Shown one piece after another: positions 12,190 to 24,435 of a DNA stretch of 64,000 nucleotides (position 1 is the stretch's first letter; each line of letters opens with the position of its first letter). This DNA comes from Heterodera schachtii (taxonomy: Eukaryota > Nematoda > Chromadorea > Rhabditida > Heteroderidae): NCBI GenBank assembly GCA_023374025.1, contig SIJG01000055.1, positions 957,096 through 1,021,095 on the forward strand. Direction: 5' to 3'. The notes under the pieces are model-generated. The model saw only the letters and a list, made by a program, of their open reading frames with translations. It was not told the DNA's origin and made no database searches. The position numbers were made by a program, and so were the translations under genes.

Positions 12190-12261
12190 CGTGCTTGCAG
12201 GATCGAACCCGCTAGATTAGATACTTTGTGGCGCGCTTTAACCATTGCGCTATTTGCACGA
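12190..12261 (-). ncRNA. tRNA-like sequence, probably a tRNA-derived pseudogene or SINE head
   Basis: Reads on the minus strand with a D-arm-like GCGC-loop-GCGC, a B-box-like GGTTCGATCC and complementary CGTGC/GCACG ends. I cannot fold a proper anticodon stem and loop, and the T stem needs a 6-base loop, so a functional tRNA is doubtful. Confidence 0.35.
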
Positions 12262-12888
12262 CACATGCAGGATGCGTAAAGTTAAATCTTTTTAATGGTA
12301 TAATGTCAGGTTATTTGCAAATTTTCTAGAAATTATTTCATAATTTTTTAAAACTAGAATTGTTTTATTAAAAAAGATATGAATAATTTTGTTGTTTATT
12401 ATTATATAAAAACGTCATGTCACCCACCAATAATTGATTATATTAAATATGAAAATGAACCCTTCTAATTGATTTTATAAATTAAAAAACTTAATGGTAA
12501 ATTTCCAATAATTTTTAGAATTCATAAATTTGTTTATTGAGGCTTTCATAAAAATCACAAAAAACCCCGCAAATTTTCTCATTTAAAAACTTTTTTATTG
12601 AACTTAAGATTTAAATAAACAAATTTGTTTTTAAATTTGTAAATGTTTGAGATATTCCATAAATAGCAGCAGATCGATTAAGGAAATGGCACCAAAAGCT
12701 TTAAGAAAAAATGTTGGATAACAGGACGAACGGATAATGAAAGACGGAAAAAATATCAAAAAAAAATTAATATCCATTTTCGTGAATATTTGAACATGAA
12801 ATTAGCAATTTCTCCGTTTCAATAATTAAAACCGTAATTTCCTAAATAATACATGCCAAAATATGTCAATCCATGCCATTGTTTCTCA

Positions 12889-14911
12889 TCAGAGCTCTTC
12901 ATTTCGGCTTTCCACCAACGGCGAGAAGTGCGCTTCACAGTGCCAGTCCTCCGGCTTCAGTCCCAGTTCGGGTCGAAACACAGTGGCTTCATCAGGGCCA
13001 AGAACATTGGCGACTTCTTCTGCCGACATGCTTCCGTCCGAACAATCCCACGAGTTGTAAATGTGCTTACCTGAATTTCACAAGGCCGTTTTGTGCCTAA
13101 TATTGGCCAGGCGCCCGCCGGGCCCGGGATTTTTTCAAAATTTGTGGAATTTTGATTAATAAAATTAAAAAAAATTACTTGGGATTATCAAGCCATGCAA
13201 CGACTTTTTTTTCTTTTAAAATAGTCTTTTACGACGCGATTTTTTCAAAAAAAAAATTGTGGAACAGGGAGGTGGGGGTGGTTCGGCGGTGCCGATAGTC
13301 GCCGCAGGGGAAAATTTTGTAATTTTAAGCCAATTTTTAGTGCTGCCGTGTCCTTATTTTTTAGGTTGTCTTAGTTTTGAGTTTTTCCCAAAAAGTTTTC
13401 AATTTTTACATGTGTTATTCGGATGAGTACTCGAAAGAGACAATTTAGTACCATTTTTCTCTAATAGAGTCATTTTTTGACGAAATCTGTCAATAAAACA
13501 AATTTTTCCTACCCCCCCCCCCCCCCTAGCCGGTTCCACAAAAATTTTTTTCGGAAAAATGCGCTGCAATTTGTCAAAGTAAAAAAAAAAAAATTCATAG
13601 CCGGAGATAAATTTTACTGTCGGATGAAAATTCAGTGCAGATTTTTGAAAATCTTAATTTTGGTATTAATAACTTAATTTTAGCCTCTTTTGTCCTTATT
13701 TGACAAAAAAAACTGCCAGCACAAATTTGTTTTTACTCCAAATGTATTGGAACTGTCTGACTTCTCGCTGTCTCAGCTCTTACATAAATAGAAATAACAA
13801 AAAACGAAGTAGATAGGAAAGGAAATGTTCTCAAAGCATCTTTTTCCGGTCAATTTTCCATTGAAAAATTTTTATCGGACATCCCTCCCCCCGTGGTGCG
13901 ACATTTGAGGACCCGACATTTGAGGACCCGACATTTGAGGATATCCCGGATGTCGGGGAAATCCTCAAATGTCGGGGTCTTCAAATGTCGGGTCCTCAAA
14001 AGTCGGGATCCTCAAAAGTCGGGATCCTCAAATGTCAAGTCCTCAAATGTCGGGTAGCCCCCTCCCCCTAGCCGGGCCAGGTCCTTTACCGGTTTTTACC
14101 TGGCCCGGCAAGCCATAATCCAGATTGGCCGGGTGTGGAGAAGCCAAAACAAATTGTTTTTGAGTATGTCCACCGGCCCGGCCCAACTGATTTGAAATCT
14201 CGGTCACGAAAAGCCCACCTGATGAGCAGAGAATGGCACAACATTGCTTCGACCCAGGATAGCATGGCTCCTTCAGCAATTCTGGATTATAAGTCATTTT
14301 TGATGTATTAAAATTTTTGAACTAATTCAAAGAACAAAATATTCGTTTTCAAATCCGTCACTGAATGCAAGGACAGTTCTTGAAAATTGGTTTTGTTATT
14401 GGTACATCCTTTAGCCCAATTCTTCTGACGGAGAACTTTGACAAAAAATAGTTAATTTAAAAATTTAGAAATAAAATTAATTAAAATCAATACTGTTTTT
14501 ACCTAAATAAAACTATGCGAAAAATTATAAATGCAAAAGCGAAAATTTTTCTTGAAAAAAATCTTTGTACATAATACGGAAAATTTCTGAGACAAGGGAT
14601 GGGATTTGAGTAAAAAAGACAAAAAATCTTTTATTTTTTTAATTCGGTGATTGTCGAGAATTTTTGGTCTCGAGCATACAAAACCAAGCCCACACCCATG
14701 CTTCCTTCCCTGCATTTAAAGCCCCCACCTTTTGCTTGTTCGGCACCAAGCATTTTGACACCAAGATCACCATCCTCTGTAAAAACACCACGCTTGCAGG
14801 TAAGTGCTTAATTTTGAAATAATCATTAATTTTAAAAAACAATTTATTACCGCCGTTGCAAAATGCACTTTGGCAAAAAAGCAGCGCAAAAATTGGTGAA
14901 AGGGTGCGCAT
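12889..14911 (-). CDS. Secreted Cys-containing protein, tandem copy 3 (complete)
   Basis: This is the only complete four-exon copy: 14851-14911, 14729-14806, 14219-14281 and 12889-13070, all on the minus strand with phase-1 junctions. The product is about 127 residues: a signal peptide (MRTLSPIFALLFCQ, then AFCNG), LTCKRGVFTEDGDLGVKML, then KEPCYPGSKQCCAILCSSG, then YNSWDCSDGSMS, GPDEATVFRPELGLKPEDW and a C-terminus near ESRNEEL with TGA. The mature chain has seven cysteines, with the core pattern C-x6-CC-x3-C-x11-C. Donors read GTAATA, GTGGGG and GTGGGC; the exon-3 and exon-4 acceptors read ATCCAG and ATTCAG, and the exon-2 acceptor ends in AAG. Exon 4 itself begins GTAAGC, which mimics a donor, so an isoform ending there is conceivable. 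No known domain recognised. Secretion is inferred from the signal peptide. Confidence 0.75.
13910..14054. repeat. Palindrome of GACATTTGAGGACCC units, in intron 3 of secreted gene copy 3
   Basis: Counterpart of the palindrome at 1036-1209, with a different number of units, so the array has expanded or contracted since the gene duplication. Copy 2 of the gene has no equivalent. Confidence 0.8.
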
Positions 14912-16094
14912 TATTAATTTTAAATGTTTCAAAAATTGTTCCGAATAATTGGAAATGCAAAATAATTAATTGTTTTAATAAATGAAATTTAAAAAATCAA
15001 TGACTGTGCATTTTCAAATTTGCAAAATAGAAGAGAAACCAATTGAAAATCATTAAAATTAATTAGGCATATGCTTTTCGTTGGAAAAGGTTCAGCAAGT
15101 AACTCTCCCACTTATTCCGCGCTCAGTCAAATGTTTTCCCACATTTATGCTTTTCCTTTCGCACTTTTTTAACTTTTCCGATAATCCCTCCCCCTCTGCC
15201 GCTGATTTTTTCTCTTTTGTCCATTTCCCCGCCGGCGCACGGGGGCAGGTGGCCTGCCCTTCACACGTTCGCGTCCAATGGTGTTGGAAAGTACATGGCA
15301 AGCAGAAAGTAAGTGGTCACCGACGATGGGCTGGGTGGGGGCGGGGGAGAGGTCGGTTGTCAGCAAAAAATGCTAATACAAGCAAAAACGCCGTCGGGGA
15401 GGGGAGCAAAAGCAGAGGGTGATTGTCCCCATGATCGACTGTCAGCAAAAATGCTAATACAAGCAAAAACGCCGCCAGGGCCGGTGAGTAATAATTTTGC
15501 TTCATAATTGTGTTTTTTCAGTTCGTTAGCTAAACCAATGTGAACAGCAAACTTATACACATATAATTGAAAACAATTTTGTTTCATTTTAAAATATTTA
15601 TTCCAAAGGAATTTGTGTAATGAGTGCAAAAATGCTCTAAAATTAAAGGGGAAGATAAAGAAATTAGTAAAACGACGGACAGTAAATTCCACCGTACAAC
15701 TACCGTATCAATAGAAAGTTGTCGGAAAGTAGCTTCGATTAGTCCAAAAAATGGCCGTAATTTCAACTGTTAAATAAATTTTGTACTTTTTTCAAGCTGT
15801 CCAAGCCATACGGTAGACGACAGTAAAAAAAAGATTGATCAAAAGCATGAGAAGGAAAGCATGGAATCTGTGCACAATTACGACGAATAAAGATTTTAGT
15901 TTTTAAAAAGACCAAGCCAATGGCTAACTCGGAAAATTGCCTAAAAAATCGTAAAAGCGTACAAATTCCATTCGAGTGGAGGGGGGGGGGGGGGGTTTGG
16001 GTAGGGAATTTTTGCTTTTTTCCATCATTTAACAGCAAAAATCAAATCGCAAAAAAAAAAAAATTCAAAATTCCATCATTTGCCATTTTCATCT

Positions 16095-16525
16095 NNNNNN
16101 NNNNNNNNNNNNNNNNNNNNNNNNNNNNNNNNNNNNNNNNNNNNNNNNNNNNNNNNNNNNNNNNNNNNNNNNNNNNNNNNNNNNNNNNNNNNNNNNNNNN
16201 NNNNNNNNNNNNNNNNNNNNNNNNNNNNNNNNNNNNNNNNNNNNNNNNNNNNNNNNNNNNNNNNNNNNNNNNNNNNNNNNNNNNNNNNNNNNNNNNNNNN
16301 NNNNNNNNNNNNNNNNNNNNNNNNNNNNNNNNNNNNNNNNNNNNNNNNNNNNNNNNNNNNNNNNNNNNNNNNNNNNNNNNNNNNNNNNNNNNNNNNNNNN
16401 NNNNNNNNNNNNNNNNNNNNNNNNNNNNNNNNNNNNNNNNNNNNNNNNNNNNNNNNNNNNNNNNNNNNNNNNNNNNNNNNNNNNNNNNNNNNNNNNNNNN
16501 NNNNNNNNNNNNNNNNNNNNNNNNN
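16095..16525. other. Assembly gap (Ns)
   Basis: A run of 431 unknown bases. It sits directly beside a purine-rich repeat that recurs at about 17860-18480, so the gap probably hides more of that repeat. Confidence 0.99.
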
Positions 16526-17214
16526 AGAAAGAGGAAGGGGAAGAGGAGTAGAAAGAGGAAGACAAGGAGGAACTGAAAGAGGAAAAAGAAGGGGAACAGA
16601 AGCAAAAGAGGAACAGAAGGGATAGAGAATGTGAAAGAGGAAGAGAAAGAGAAAGCCAACGGGAAAGAGAAAGAAAAGTGGAAGAGGAAATGCGAGAGAG
16701 AGAGAGAAGAAGAGAAAGGGGAAAAGAGGAAGGGGAAGATGGACAAGAGTGGAAGAGGAAGAGAAAGTGGAACACTAAGATGAATATGAGGGACAGAAGA
16801 AGATAAAGGGATAAGAAAGAGGAAGGTGAAGAGGAACAGGAACAGAAGGGGAAGAGGATGGGAAGGGCAAGAGGCACATGAAGCGAAGAGGAAGGGGAGG
16901 AAGAAGAGAAGGGGTAAGCGTAGGAAGAACAAGGAGAAGAAAAAAGGCAGAGGAACAGGAGGGGAACATTAAGGGAAAAAGGAAGCGAAAAGGGAAAGGT
17001 AATAGGGAGAGGAACAGGAAGGAAAGTGGAAGAGTAAGGGGACGAGAAAGTTGAAAAAAGGAACGGGAAGAAGAAGGAAGACAGGAAATGAATAAAAGAG
17101 AAAGATGAACAGAGGGGAAGAGGAAGGAAAGAGAACAGAGCATGAAAACGAGAGGAGGGGAATAGGCAGAGAAAGGGGAGGTAAGAACAACTGGAGGAGA
17201 AGAGGAAGAAATTT
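16526..17214. repeat. Purine-rich (GA) low-complexity block, copy 1
   Basis: Nearly pure A and G on the plus strand (gaaagaggaaggggaagagg and variants). Long minus-strand ORFs here encode only Ser/Leu/Phe/Pro and are compositional artefacts. It ends at the junction aaatttttaattaaggtcatattcaaaaaatttttg, which recurs after copy 2. Confidence 0.9.
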
Positions 17215-17263
17215 TTAATTAAGGTCATATTCAAAAAATTTTTGTGCGCGGTGTCGACCCATC

Positions 17264-17535
17264 ATGTATGCTGAATTTTTTTCTCCACCCAAGAGAATAC
17301 CTTCGCCGCTAAAATCTCGGCTTTCTCGTCGTCGTCCTGCTCGTACAGCAGCCTTTTGCAGAAAATCTCTTCTGCTACAAGGCCCTGCTTGAAAGTGGTG
17401 GGACCCATGACGACCTTTTTGGTTGTTTATTTTTTTGTAAAAGCATGCAACAAACCACAGCAGCATCCGCCGCAAATAAATCCAATGGGAAAAAACAAGA
17501 GCATAAGGATAAAGGTAATAATATTGGGGGACTGG
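17264..17535 (-). CDS. Possible small membrane protein gene fragment
   Basis: Unlike its purine-rich flanks this stretch has protein-like minus-strand reading. One segment (about 17435-17530) encodes a hydrophobic helix followed by cysteines (FILMLLFFPIGFICGGCCCG). A second (about 17264-17406) encodes a charged helix, TTFKQGLVAEEIFCKRLL then EQDDDEKAEILAAKVFSWVE, ending in TGA. An acceptor AAAAAG precedes the second segment and GTTTG could be the donor of the first, but the phase does not join cleanly, so the structure is unresolved. I do not recognise the product. It is isolated between two copies of the GA repeat. Confidence 0.33.
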
Positions 17536-17599
17536 ACTCAGTGAAATCCAATTTACAATTAATGAGAATATGCTTCCCATTTATAGGTGGTATAAACCT

Positions 17600-18480
17600 A
17601 AACAAAAAGCAAAAATATACCGGAGAAGGAAAATACAAAAGAATAGGAAACAGAACGGGAAGAGGAAAAGAAGAAAAGGGAAGATTGAAAGAAAAAAGAG
17701 GAAGGGTATGAGGAAATAAAGGGGAAAGAAGCGGAACAGGAACAGAGGGAAGAGGAACGGGTATGAGTAAAAAGAAATGGTGATGAAAGAAATAGAGAAG
17801 GGGAAAGGATGGGAGTAGAATCGGAAGAGGGAGAGAGAAAGAGGGAGAGAAAAAGGAACAGAAAGAGGAAGGGGAAGAGGAGTAGAAAGAGGAAGACAAG
17901 GAGGAACTGAAAGAGGAAAAAGAAGGGGAACAGAAGCAAAAGAGGAACAGAAGGGATAGAGAATGTGAAAGAGGAAGAGAAAGAGAAAGCCAACGGGAAA
18001 GAGAAAGAAAAGTGGAAGAGGAAATGCGAGAGAGAGAGAGAAGAAGAGAGAAGTGGGAAAAGAGGAAGGGGAAGATGGACAAGAGTGGAAGAGGAAGAGA
18101 AAGTGGAACACTAAGATGAATATGAGGGACAGAAGAAGATAAAGGGATAAGAAAGAGGAAGGTGAAGAGGAACAGGAACAGAAGGGCGAAGGCAGATGGG
18201 AAGTGGCAAGAGGCACATGAAGCGAGAGGCAGGGGAGGAAGAAGAGGAAGGAGTGTAAGCGTAGGAGAACAAGCTGTGAAAGAAAAAAGAGCAGAGGAAC
18301 AGGAGGGGAACATTAAGGGAAACACAGGAAGCGGAAAAGGGAAGGGTAATAGGGAGAGGAACAGGAAGGGAAAGTGGAAGGGTAAGGGAGGAGGAACGAC
18401 TGAAAAAAAGGAACGGGAAGAGAAGGAAGACAGGAAATGAATAAGAGAAAGATGAACAGAGGGAAGAGGAAGAAATTTTT
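17600..18480. repeat. Purine-rich (GA) low-complexity block, copy 2
   Basis: From about 17860 on it repeats 16526-17214 almost word for word, including non-GA landmarks such as cactaagatgaatatgaggg. The first 250 bases are a further GA-rich extension. Shared junction sequence at both ends points to a block duplication. Confidence 0.88.
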
Positions 18481-18484
18481 CATT

Positions 18485-19670
18485 AAGGTCATATTCAAAA
18501 AATTTTTGGCGCGGTGCGCCCTCTAGAGAAAATGCTAAATAGCAAAGCTATTTCAATTTCCAATACAAACCTCGCATTTTCAATGGCAGCAAACCACAAA
18601 ACAGCTGAATGAATTCCCCCCACTTGTCCCCTGCATTAATGGTACCACTTATAAAAGAAGCTGTCCCAGGTGTCCGTGGGTTTTCTGATTGAACTTTTGT
18701 AAGTGGATAGAGAACCTACTGTCTCTCAAGAGAAATGTTTTTAATTTTTGCCAAATGAGCAAAACATCGGGTTATGAAAATGTTTATTATTAACTTGCAA
18801 ATTTAAACGAAATTGGTTAATTTTCAAAAAGAAGGCCAAAAAAATCGAAACCAGGTTGAGAACTTCTTAACTTTTTTGAAATGGAATTGTTGAAACCATG
18901 CTGGTCTATCAGATAGGGTTATGAAATGATAAATTTGTTGCCTTGATGCAAAGGTTATGGACAATTTTTGTAATGTATTGATGATTTTTTAAATAAAGTC
19001 TATTATAATGCTTTTAAAATAATGAGTCAGAGACTTCCAAAATTGCATAATATTTAACTGATTTGCGAAGACAAGGAAAGGGAAGAGGAAAGGGAAACGG
19101 ATAAGACGCAGAGGCTGATAAAGGAACCGGAATAAGGGGAAGGGAAGAGGAAGTGAAGAGGGAGGGGAAGCGGACTAAATGTTGTTGAATTTTAATTCTT
19201 TTGATTTCGTTTTATTTAAGTAATTTAACATTAGTGCTCTTATATGGCGCGTCAAAAACAATGGAAAACGGAACCATTAAAAAAATCTTCAAAATAAAAA
19301 ATCGAATAATAAAATAAATGTAAAAAACAAATAATAATTTGCAGGAAAAAATTGTATATATAAATTTATATAAATAGAATTTTAATTATTGATGATGAAA
19401 AAAGGATAAAAACTGCTAAAGTAGAAAGCCCATTCAAAAGGTGCGTTTAAGGAAAAGCGTGCTCTCGAGAGTTAAAATAGGGCCCTTTTCTGCAAACAAA
19501 TTTTAATTGAAATTTATGCTGGCAGATTTGTGTGCGGGAAGGGGAAGTATGCAGCAGGTCCTTTACGGAATACGCAAATTAGAGCTTTTTGGACCCCCGT
19601 GTAATTACGGATTCCGTAATCAAAATCAAGTGACGAGGTCGTAGCCCTCGGCCGGTACCCGGAAGCAAGT
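18485..19670. other. Interval without a recognisable gene
   Basis: AT-rich sequence with a short GA tract at 19070-19175. No open reading frame or RNA gene I can support. Confidence 0.5.
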
Positions 19671-19675
19671 ATTTA

Positions 19676-20220
19676 GTGGTGCTAGGACGAAGTGACAAAG
19701 TATCAAAGATTGTAAATTTAAATTAATTATTTAAATTTTTCTAAAAAAAGAATCATAACACTAATTTTGTCCCTACCTTTTTTAAATTGAATAAAATTTT
19801 TTGAAATTTAGCAGAATAATAAAAAATCCTTAGACCATAAGTAAATTAAAATTAGTTGTTTCTGAAAAAAGTTACAGAGGTATTAAATGTGTCATATTTT
19901 TATAGTAAAATGTAAGGTTGTTTAAATCCATGAAAATTGCTCAAACTTCAGTGTGTCTAAATTCTTCGGGAGTTTTTGGTTAAAATTTTTTTATAAATTA
20001 TTGCTAGATTTTAAATTTAAAAATTATAATATTAATAGAGTTACGTAGAGCACCTTCTAATATCAGAAATGATTATAATAATTAGATTAGTTGTGGTTAA
20101 TTTGTAAGTTATGATTTATTATTTAGCAAATAAAATAAAAAATATTAAATTAAATATTACGATCATTGATAATTTTGTCACCTCGCCCACATTGATACTT
20201 TGTCACTTCGGCTCACCACG
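19676..20220. mobile_element. Possible inverted-repeat element (AGTGACAAAGTATCAA termini)
   Basis: GAAGTGACAAAGTATCAA at about 19684-19701 is the reverse complement of TTGATACTTTGTCACTTC at about 20193-20210, with weaker similarity outside (GTGGTG). No confident target-site duplication and no ORF. Confidence 0.5.
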
Positions 20221-20272
20221 ATGATGGTATTTACTAATTAAAAAAAGAATGAAGAAAATAAATTAATTTTGA

Positions 20273-20800
20273 ATGAGAGGGGAGAGGGAGAGATAGAGAG
20301 AGTAAGAGAACAGAAGAGTGAGACAGAGATAGAGGGGGAGAAAAGGAAGAGAGAGAAAGAGAGAAAAGAGAGAGAGAGAGAGAGTGCGAGAGAGGAGAAG
20401 GAAACGAACCGTAATAATGAGGGTTAGATGGATGAGAGAAAGAGACGAAGAGAAAACTAAAAAGAATAATTCATTTGATGGACAAATATCGGTCATAGGT
20501 CCCAAACAAAATTGCTCTAAAACGGTCAGAATCGATTAAAGCGGCGCAGAATGAAGATAAGAAAAATGCAAATTTGGAGCGCGTTTGCCATTTTAATTGT
20601 AAAAAAATCGGGCACAGAAGTGTTAGAGAGAGCGGGAGAATGAGAGGGGGAAAAGAAACGAGAGGGACAGAGGGGATAGAGAGAGAGAGAAAGAAAGAGG
20701 GAGAGAAAGAGAGACGCGGAGAGAGAGAGAGAAAGAAAGAAAGACGGAGAGAAAGAGAAACGGGGAGAGACAGCGGAGGGATGAGGATAGGGGATGGACT
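20273..20800. repeat. GA/AG simple-repeat tracts
   Basis: Two purine-rich tracts (20273-20460 and 20620-20800) of gagagaga and related words. The minus-strand ORFs through them are low-complexity Ser/Leu and not credible genes. Confidence 0.85.
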
Positions 20801-22440
20801 ATTAAAATGATGAGAAGGTAAACATAAAAAATGGGGGAGGTGGACGTAGGGAGGGGGACATATACATTTTCCATTCATCAAAAAAGTTGGTTGAATGGGG
20901 GGGGGGATGATAGTAATGGTGTGGTTGGTATGGTCAAATTCCACACCAACGGTAGGGCCGACGACGGAGGGCGGCAGGGGGGGGGGGGAATTCAAAAAAT
21001 GTGTGGCGTTCTGTGGTGAATCATACAAATTGCAAACGGCGGAATGATGGATTTGTGTCTCCGTCCGCAATTCCAATTTTACCCACCCATTCTTCACACA
21101 CTGATTCCATTCTTTCATTACTCATTCATTTCTCTTTGATAATTGACCGCCACCACCCATTGGTGGTCAGTCAGTTCAGTACCGCCTGTTCAGAAGAGTA
21201 CCGGCCCGATTGGTGGCAAAATGAAATGCGTCAGTGATACAGTATTTTTTAGGAAGCGAGAGATACGATAAATGGGATATGGTCGGACAATTTTTAAGCA
21301 TAACCTCCCCGACCTTCGGCGGGGAGTGAAAAGTCGTGGATGAAATTCCAAATGAGTAAGGGGGTCAAAATTTTAACTTTTTGGCTGTGTGGGCGAAAAA
21401 AACATTTTTCAAAAGTTTTATTCCATAAATTGATTGACCAATTTTAAGCGTTTTTAGGAAAATTATTAAGATAGATAGGTTGTAAATTATTTGCTATTAA
21501 CTATTTAATCGATTTAGTTTTGTAAAATTTTTCTCATTTCCTTCGTTTTTATTTTCATAAAAATCCATTGGGTTGGAAATAATTCAGCAAATTGTACAAA
21601 TAAATAAAATCTAAATAAAAAATTATTATTTTTTACAAAAAATGAATTTTTATGATAAAATTTGTATTTTCTTCTTCATAATTAGCTCAATCAAAGAAAA
21701 TATTTATCAGTTAAATTGTCTGAAAGAATGCAAAGCAAAATTTTGATGAAATATTTGGCCAAGGATGGGAAACTGAGCAAAATTCAAATGGCCAACAAAT
21801 TGATCAAAATGAATAATATAAAAAAAAGAATTAATTTCGGCAGACTCAATTGGCATTGATCAGAACAAAAAATTGAATGATCAACTAAAATGTGAAGTTG
21901 TTCATAAATTTCAAGCCATAAAAGAAGGGATGAAAAAAAGGGAAATATTCGGCAAAATTCCAAAATAAAATTGAGCAAAAAATTGCCAAAAAGTTAGGAA
22001 TTTCTCGAAACAAACTTTTATGAATGGAAAAAAGAATTTAAATTAAAAAATAAAAGCAGAGAAACATTCTATCAATGGAAAAAGGAATTCGGCAAATTTA
22101 ATTTTTTAATTTAATTTTTTCTTTTTATTTAATTTTCTTTTTAAAAATTACATTCGAATGAAGAAAAAGTTGGCAAAATGAGTATTATTTTGAAATGAAG
22201 AAAGGAAATCCTTCTTTATCTGACAAAGAAATTGCAGTCATTTTAAACATTGGAATTGCCACTCTGGACAGATGGAAAAAAGAAAATTTTTTATTTATTT
22301 TTTCTAGGGCTCGAAAAAATGGAAATCTGTTTTTTCTTCCGGAGGCCTGAAATTCCATATGCACTTTTCCCATTTTTCGCGATTCATGTCCATATTTTGG
22401 CATTTTGTTAAAAAGTAAAAGCATGAATAAATATTATAAA

Positions 22441-22991
22441 TAGGGCTGCTAATTTTATGTAAGAAAATTTGCGAATTGTGTAAATTAAAATATGTATAAA
22501 AAATGCTAAAATATATATGAAATATGTATAAAAATCCCAAAATATGTACTAAAATATGTAAATTAATTTTTTTTTAATGGTTATTTTTTGGAAAAAAATT
22601 CTTCGTAAAAAGTGAAATAGGCACAAAATGCCATAAAAATGATCAAAATAGGCTTAGAATCACATTTTAATATTTCACAAATTAATTTTTGATATATCAT
22701 TTTTTGAAAAAAATTCGATTTTTAATGATACAGTTTCAAAATTTTTTTTTAATTTTTCACAAAAAATTTCTGTAATTTCTCAAAAATCCTCAAAATATGT
22801 AAAAAAAAAAAATGAAAATATATACGAAAAATTGCGAAATATGTACGAAAAAGTTCAAAATATGTATAAAAATATGTAAATAAAAGTCCCAACTTTTGTT
22901 CGCAAACACAAAAAAGAAAGCGTTTTTCCCACTAATTAGGCTATGGAGAATCCAGGAAAAAATATGTATTTACATAAAATTAGCAGCCCTA
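22441..22991. mobile_element. hAT-like MITE, TAGGGCTG termini, TSD ATTATAAA
   Basis: Perfect inverted termini of 22 bases begin TAGGGCTGCTAATTTTAT at 22441 and end at 22991. The 8-bp direct repeat ATTATAAA is at 22433-22440 and 22992-22999. The interior is AT-rich with repeated aaatatgta words and no ORF. Confidence 0.9.
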
Positions 22992-23731
22992 ATTATAAAG
23001 AGCATCGCTATTTTAATGCTAAATAACTTTTTTTTATTATCTCTTAATTATAAAAATTTCGAATTTCGTAAAAACAACAATTAATTAACCAATTAATAAA
23101 TTACGGGTAATTGAGGCATGGTTATGATTTATCAATTAATTAACCTATAAAAATAATAGCGTTATGTCGAAGTAAATTCAGTTTTTTAATTATCTCTCTA
23201 TCGGCCAAGACAAAGAAATTGTGCGCTAAAGATTGAAAAATTTGTTAGAAATTATTATAATTTAGTCAAAAAATTCATTAAAACACACCTTAAATATCGC
23301 AAAAGCTCATTTTGCCTCATATTCATAAAAGTTTATTACCCAAAATGGCTTTTGTGCATCAAAATTATTTTTCGTAAATTCGTTTTAAATTTTTTCAATT
23401 TTTTGCCACTTAGTTTTTCATTTCTGGGAAAGCGATTTTTGTTTTGGTTTTGTTTTTTCTGTTCACTCTTTTAATTGAAAAAATTATTCACAAACGGACA
23501 AAAGTGTAATGAATCATCCATCGCATTTTTGGCATTGGGAAAAGCATAAAATTAGGCTGCTAATTTATGCGAAATCGGCGAAAGTGAATAGAAAAACCAT
23601 TTCGGCTGCAGATGGGGATGGGCAAAAGGGAAGTGATTCAACCCCATTTTTTTTTTACATTGGAATTCCAAAGCAAATTCCCGTGCAAAAAAAGCGGGTG
23701 GCAAATCGCTGTGAAAATGGGCGGAGTAGGA

Positions 23732-24093
23732 CAAAACGTCGTCAGCCGAAACGTCGTTGGACGAATTTTTCGACCATAACTTTTTTTCTTTCTCAACCAA
23801 ATTAAACATTCTTGGTATTATTCGAAAGCATTCGAAAAATGCTATTAGTCTGCAAATTTTCAATATTTTTTATTCATGCACAAAAAATCAGAGCAAAAAA
23901 AAAGTTCGAATTACTGGGTTTTTGAGTTCCTTCTTGCCATAACTTGTTTGAAACTTAACGAAAATTTTTGAGATTTTGCAAATTAATAATAAACACATAG
24001 AGCTATTGAACAACACCAACAATGCTTAATTTGATTGACAATGAACAAAGTTATGTTTCAAAAAGTCTTCCGATTTCGGCCGACGACGTTTTG
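23732..24093. mobile_element. Fold-back element with CAAAACGTCGTC termini
   Basis: The ends CAAAACGTCGTCAGCCGAAA and its reverse-complement partner CGGCCGACGACGTTTTG enclose a symmetrical interior with a GGTATTATTCGAAAGC word and, inverted near the other end, AATGCTTAATTTGATTG and AAAGTTATG. The interior layout is shared with elements at 32337 and 62050 although their termini differ. Confidence 0.7.
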
Positions 24094-24435
24094 GGGTGCA
24101 CCGGAAAATGGGCGGGGGGGGGGGGGCTGACGGACGACCACCAACGGATCAGTCGCTCGCCCTAATTAACTGCATAAATAGCACGTTGGGGGGCCTGGAA
24201 ACCCAGTGCAAACCTCCGAATCGGGCCTTTTCAGTCTATGAGCCTTTAAATTTTATAACACTTAACAAACTTTTTTTTTAATTTTGCAGACTAATAGAGG
24301 ACACACACTTAGAGCTACCGAAAAATAACAAGAATTAAAAATTTGGTTACTTTTGGGTAAAGTTACGGTAATTTATTTAAAAAATTTCATTTGCTAGTTT
24401 TTTATATAGCGCCTTTCCATCGAAAGACCAGACAA

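Larger units (their letters stand above)
10811..12888. other. Interval without a recognisable gene
   Basis: AT-rich DNA holding the MITE at 11067-11282, the tRNA-like sequence at 12190-12261, and two diverged copies of one AT-rich repeat (about 11500-11900 and 12270-12620, sharing ttttattgaac and aaaaacgtcatgt). Confidence 0.55.
12853..16030. repeat. Segmental repeat unit, copy 3
   Basis: Close relative of 1-3290 across its full length. It ends within about 65 bases of the run of Ns at 16095. 14912-16030 is the upstream flank of the gene and contains no coding region I can support. Confidence 0.85.

Noticed and set aside
16042..18498. Long minus-strand ORFs rich in Ser, Leu, Phe and Pro
   Set aside because: They are translations of nearly pure GA sequence, change frame freely between the two repeat copies, and one runs through the Ns.
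20263..21118. Minus-strand Ser/Leu/Pro ORFs and plus-strand Arg/Glu ORF
   Set aside because: Compositional products of GA repeats and polypurine tracts; no splice or start context.
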